50,505 nt of DNA from JBBSEZ01 sp038239195 (GTDB taxonomy: Bacteria > Planctomycetota > Planctomycetia > Gemmatales > Gemmataceae). Shown here in pieces: positions 50,005 through 50,505 of this stretch (within the stretch, counting starts at the first letter, position 1; every line of letters begins with the position of its first letter). Made by a program: the position numbers and the translations under genes. The DNA lies in NCBI GenBank assembly GCA_038239195.1, contig JBBSEZ010000014.1:1-50505 (forward strand). Direction: 5' to 3'. The notes below the pieces were generated by a model, which had not been told where the DNA came from, did not search any database, and worked only from the letters and a program-made list of their open reading frames with translations.

Positions 50005-50349
50005 ATGGCCATCACGGTGACCGAAAAGGCCGCCAGCGAGGTGAAGCGGATCATGGCCGAGGGGGCGGCCGCCGGCCAACTGCCCGAGAAACTGTACCTG
50101 CGCCTCAGCGTGGTGGGCGGCGGGTGCAGCGGGTTCCAGCACAAGCTCGACCTCGACCCCGACGTCAAGGAGACCAAGGACGAGGTCTTCGAGTTCCACG
50201 GGGTGCCCGTCGTCGTCGATAAGCGCAGCCTGATGTACCTGGAGAACGCGACGGTCGATTTCCACGACGACCTGAACCGGCGCGGCTTCAGCATCACCAA
50301 CCCCACGGCGAAGAGCACCTGCGGCTGCGGGAGCTCGTTCTCGATGTGA
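50005..50349 (+). CDS. A-type iron-sulphur cluster carrier (IscA/ErpA/HesB family)
   Basis: A 114-residue protein starting at ATG 50005. The three cysteines that bind and pass on Fe-S clusters are Cys41 in VVGGGCSGFQHKLD and Cys106/Cys108 in STCGCGSSF; all are intact. It delivers clusters to target apoproteins in the cytoplasm. An upstream start at 49987 is possible but the ATG gives the usual N-terminus (MAITVTEKAASEVKRIM). The gene is last in the rrf2-iscS cluster, 109 bases after iscS. Which member of the A-type group (IscA, SufA or ErpA) cannot be told from sequence alone. Confidence 0.93.
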   Translation: MAITVTEKAASEVKRIMAEGAAAGQLPEKLYLRLSVVGGGCSGFQHKLDLDPDVKETKDEVFEFHGVPVVVDKRSLMYLENATVDFHDDLNRRGFSITNPTAKSTCGCGSSFSM

Positions 50350-50505
50350 GGTTGTCACCCGGCGGGGGCGGGGGGGGGGGGGGGCGCCCCCCCGGGGGCG
50401 GGGGGGGGGTTGGCCGGGGTGCCCCGAAGCCGCGGCTTTGGCGCAACGGGGCCGGTCTCCCTGGGGGGGTTTCCCCCCCCGAACCCCCCCGGGGGGGGGG
50501 GGGGT
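50350..50505. other. G/C homopolymer tail, probable poor-quality contig end
   Basis: From about 50360 the sequence becomes long runs of G and C (up to 14 G) with no coding potential. This is unlike anything else in the window and is most simply explained as contig-end artefact. Confidence 0.75.

Overview
The window reads as chromosomal DNA from a high-GC planctomycete, most likely of the Gemmata group (Gemmataceae). Evidence: two genes start with an LExLExRxxPSA N-terminal signal (LEPR-XLL-like). There is a DUF1559 prepilin-like protein next to a small carboxypeptidase-regulatory-like lipoprotein, a planctomycete-type cytochrome c/WD40 protein, FG-GAP/ASPIC lipoproteins paired with TPR proteins, transmembrane Ser/Thr kinases, and many GC-rich palindromic intergenic repeats. 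No rRNA, tRNA or CRISPR array was seen.

Layout. 1-6.2 kb (minus strand): a DUF6159-type membrane protein, a 1,228-residue cytochrome c/WD40 protein and a membrane-anchored ThuA/DUF4159-like protein. 6.3-16.2 kb (plus): a frameshifted LEPR-type gene overlapping a frameshifted Ser/Thr kinase-TPR gene, a Gln-rich secreted repeat protein, a J-domain-like protein, a HEAT-repeat protein with a haem-binding CxxCH motif, and an animal-type haem peroxidase. 16.2-21.4 kb: a membrane protein and a PknB-like kinase (minus), an acyl-CoA dehydrogenase (plus) and zwf (minus). 21.5-25.6 kb: a periplasmic-binding-protein-like sensor overlapping an atypical histidine kinase, then a LOG-family gene. 25.7-29.8 kb: a secreted protein, then an uncharacterised two-gene module of a helix-rich protein and an ORC/CDC6-like P-loop ATPase with an unknown C-terminal domain. 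29.9-31.6 kb: an ISKra4-like insertion sequence carrying a 114-bp MITE. 31.7-33.3 kb: lipoprotein plus DUF1559 pair. 33.4-40.0 kb (minus): two tandem copies of an FG-GAP/ASPIC lipoprotein plus TPR-protein cassette. 40.1-43.1 kb: an IS630-like element interrupted by a second IS630-like element and by a 151-bp MITE. 43.2-46.6 kb: a PAS histidine kinase with two receiver proteins. 46.7-50.3 kb: folC and an rrf2-iscS-A-type carrier cluster. The last ~155 bases are G/C homopolymer, which looks like a poor-quality contig end.

How genes work together. The clearest functional units are the Fe-S cluster genes under a Rrf2 regulator with a dyad next to its own promoter, the three-gene two-component cluster, the sensor/kinase pair at 21.5 kb, and the duplicated ASPIC/TPR cassette. 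The most notable non-gene observations are the nested transposons, whose target duplications allow the original transposase to be rebuilt in frame, and an identical TTTTCCCCC tract in three different transposase genes at which a +1 shift joins the two halves of each protein. Other frameshifts lie in G/C homopolymers in host genes (6.66 kb and 9.26 kb); sequencing error is a real possibility for those.
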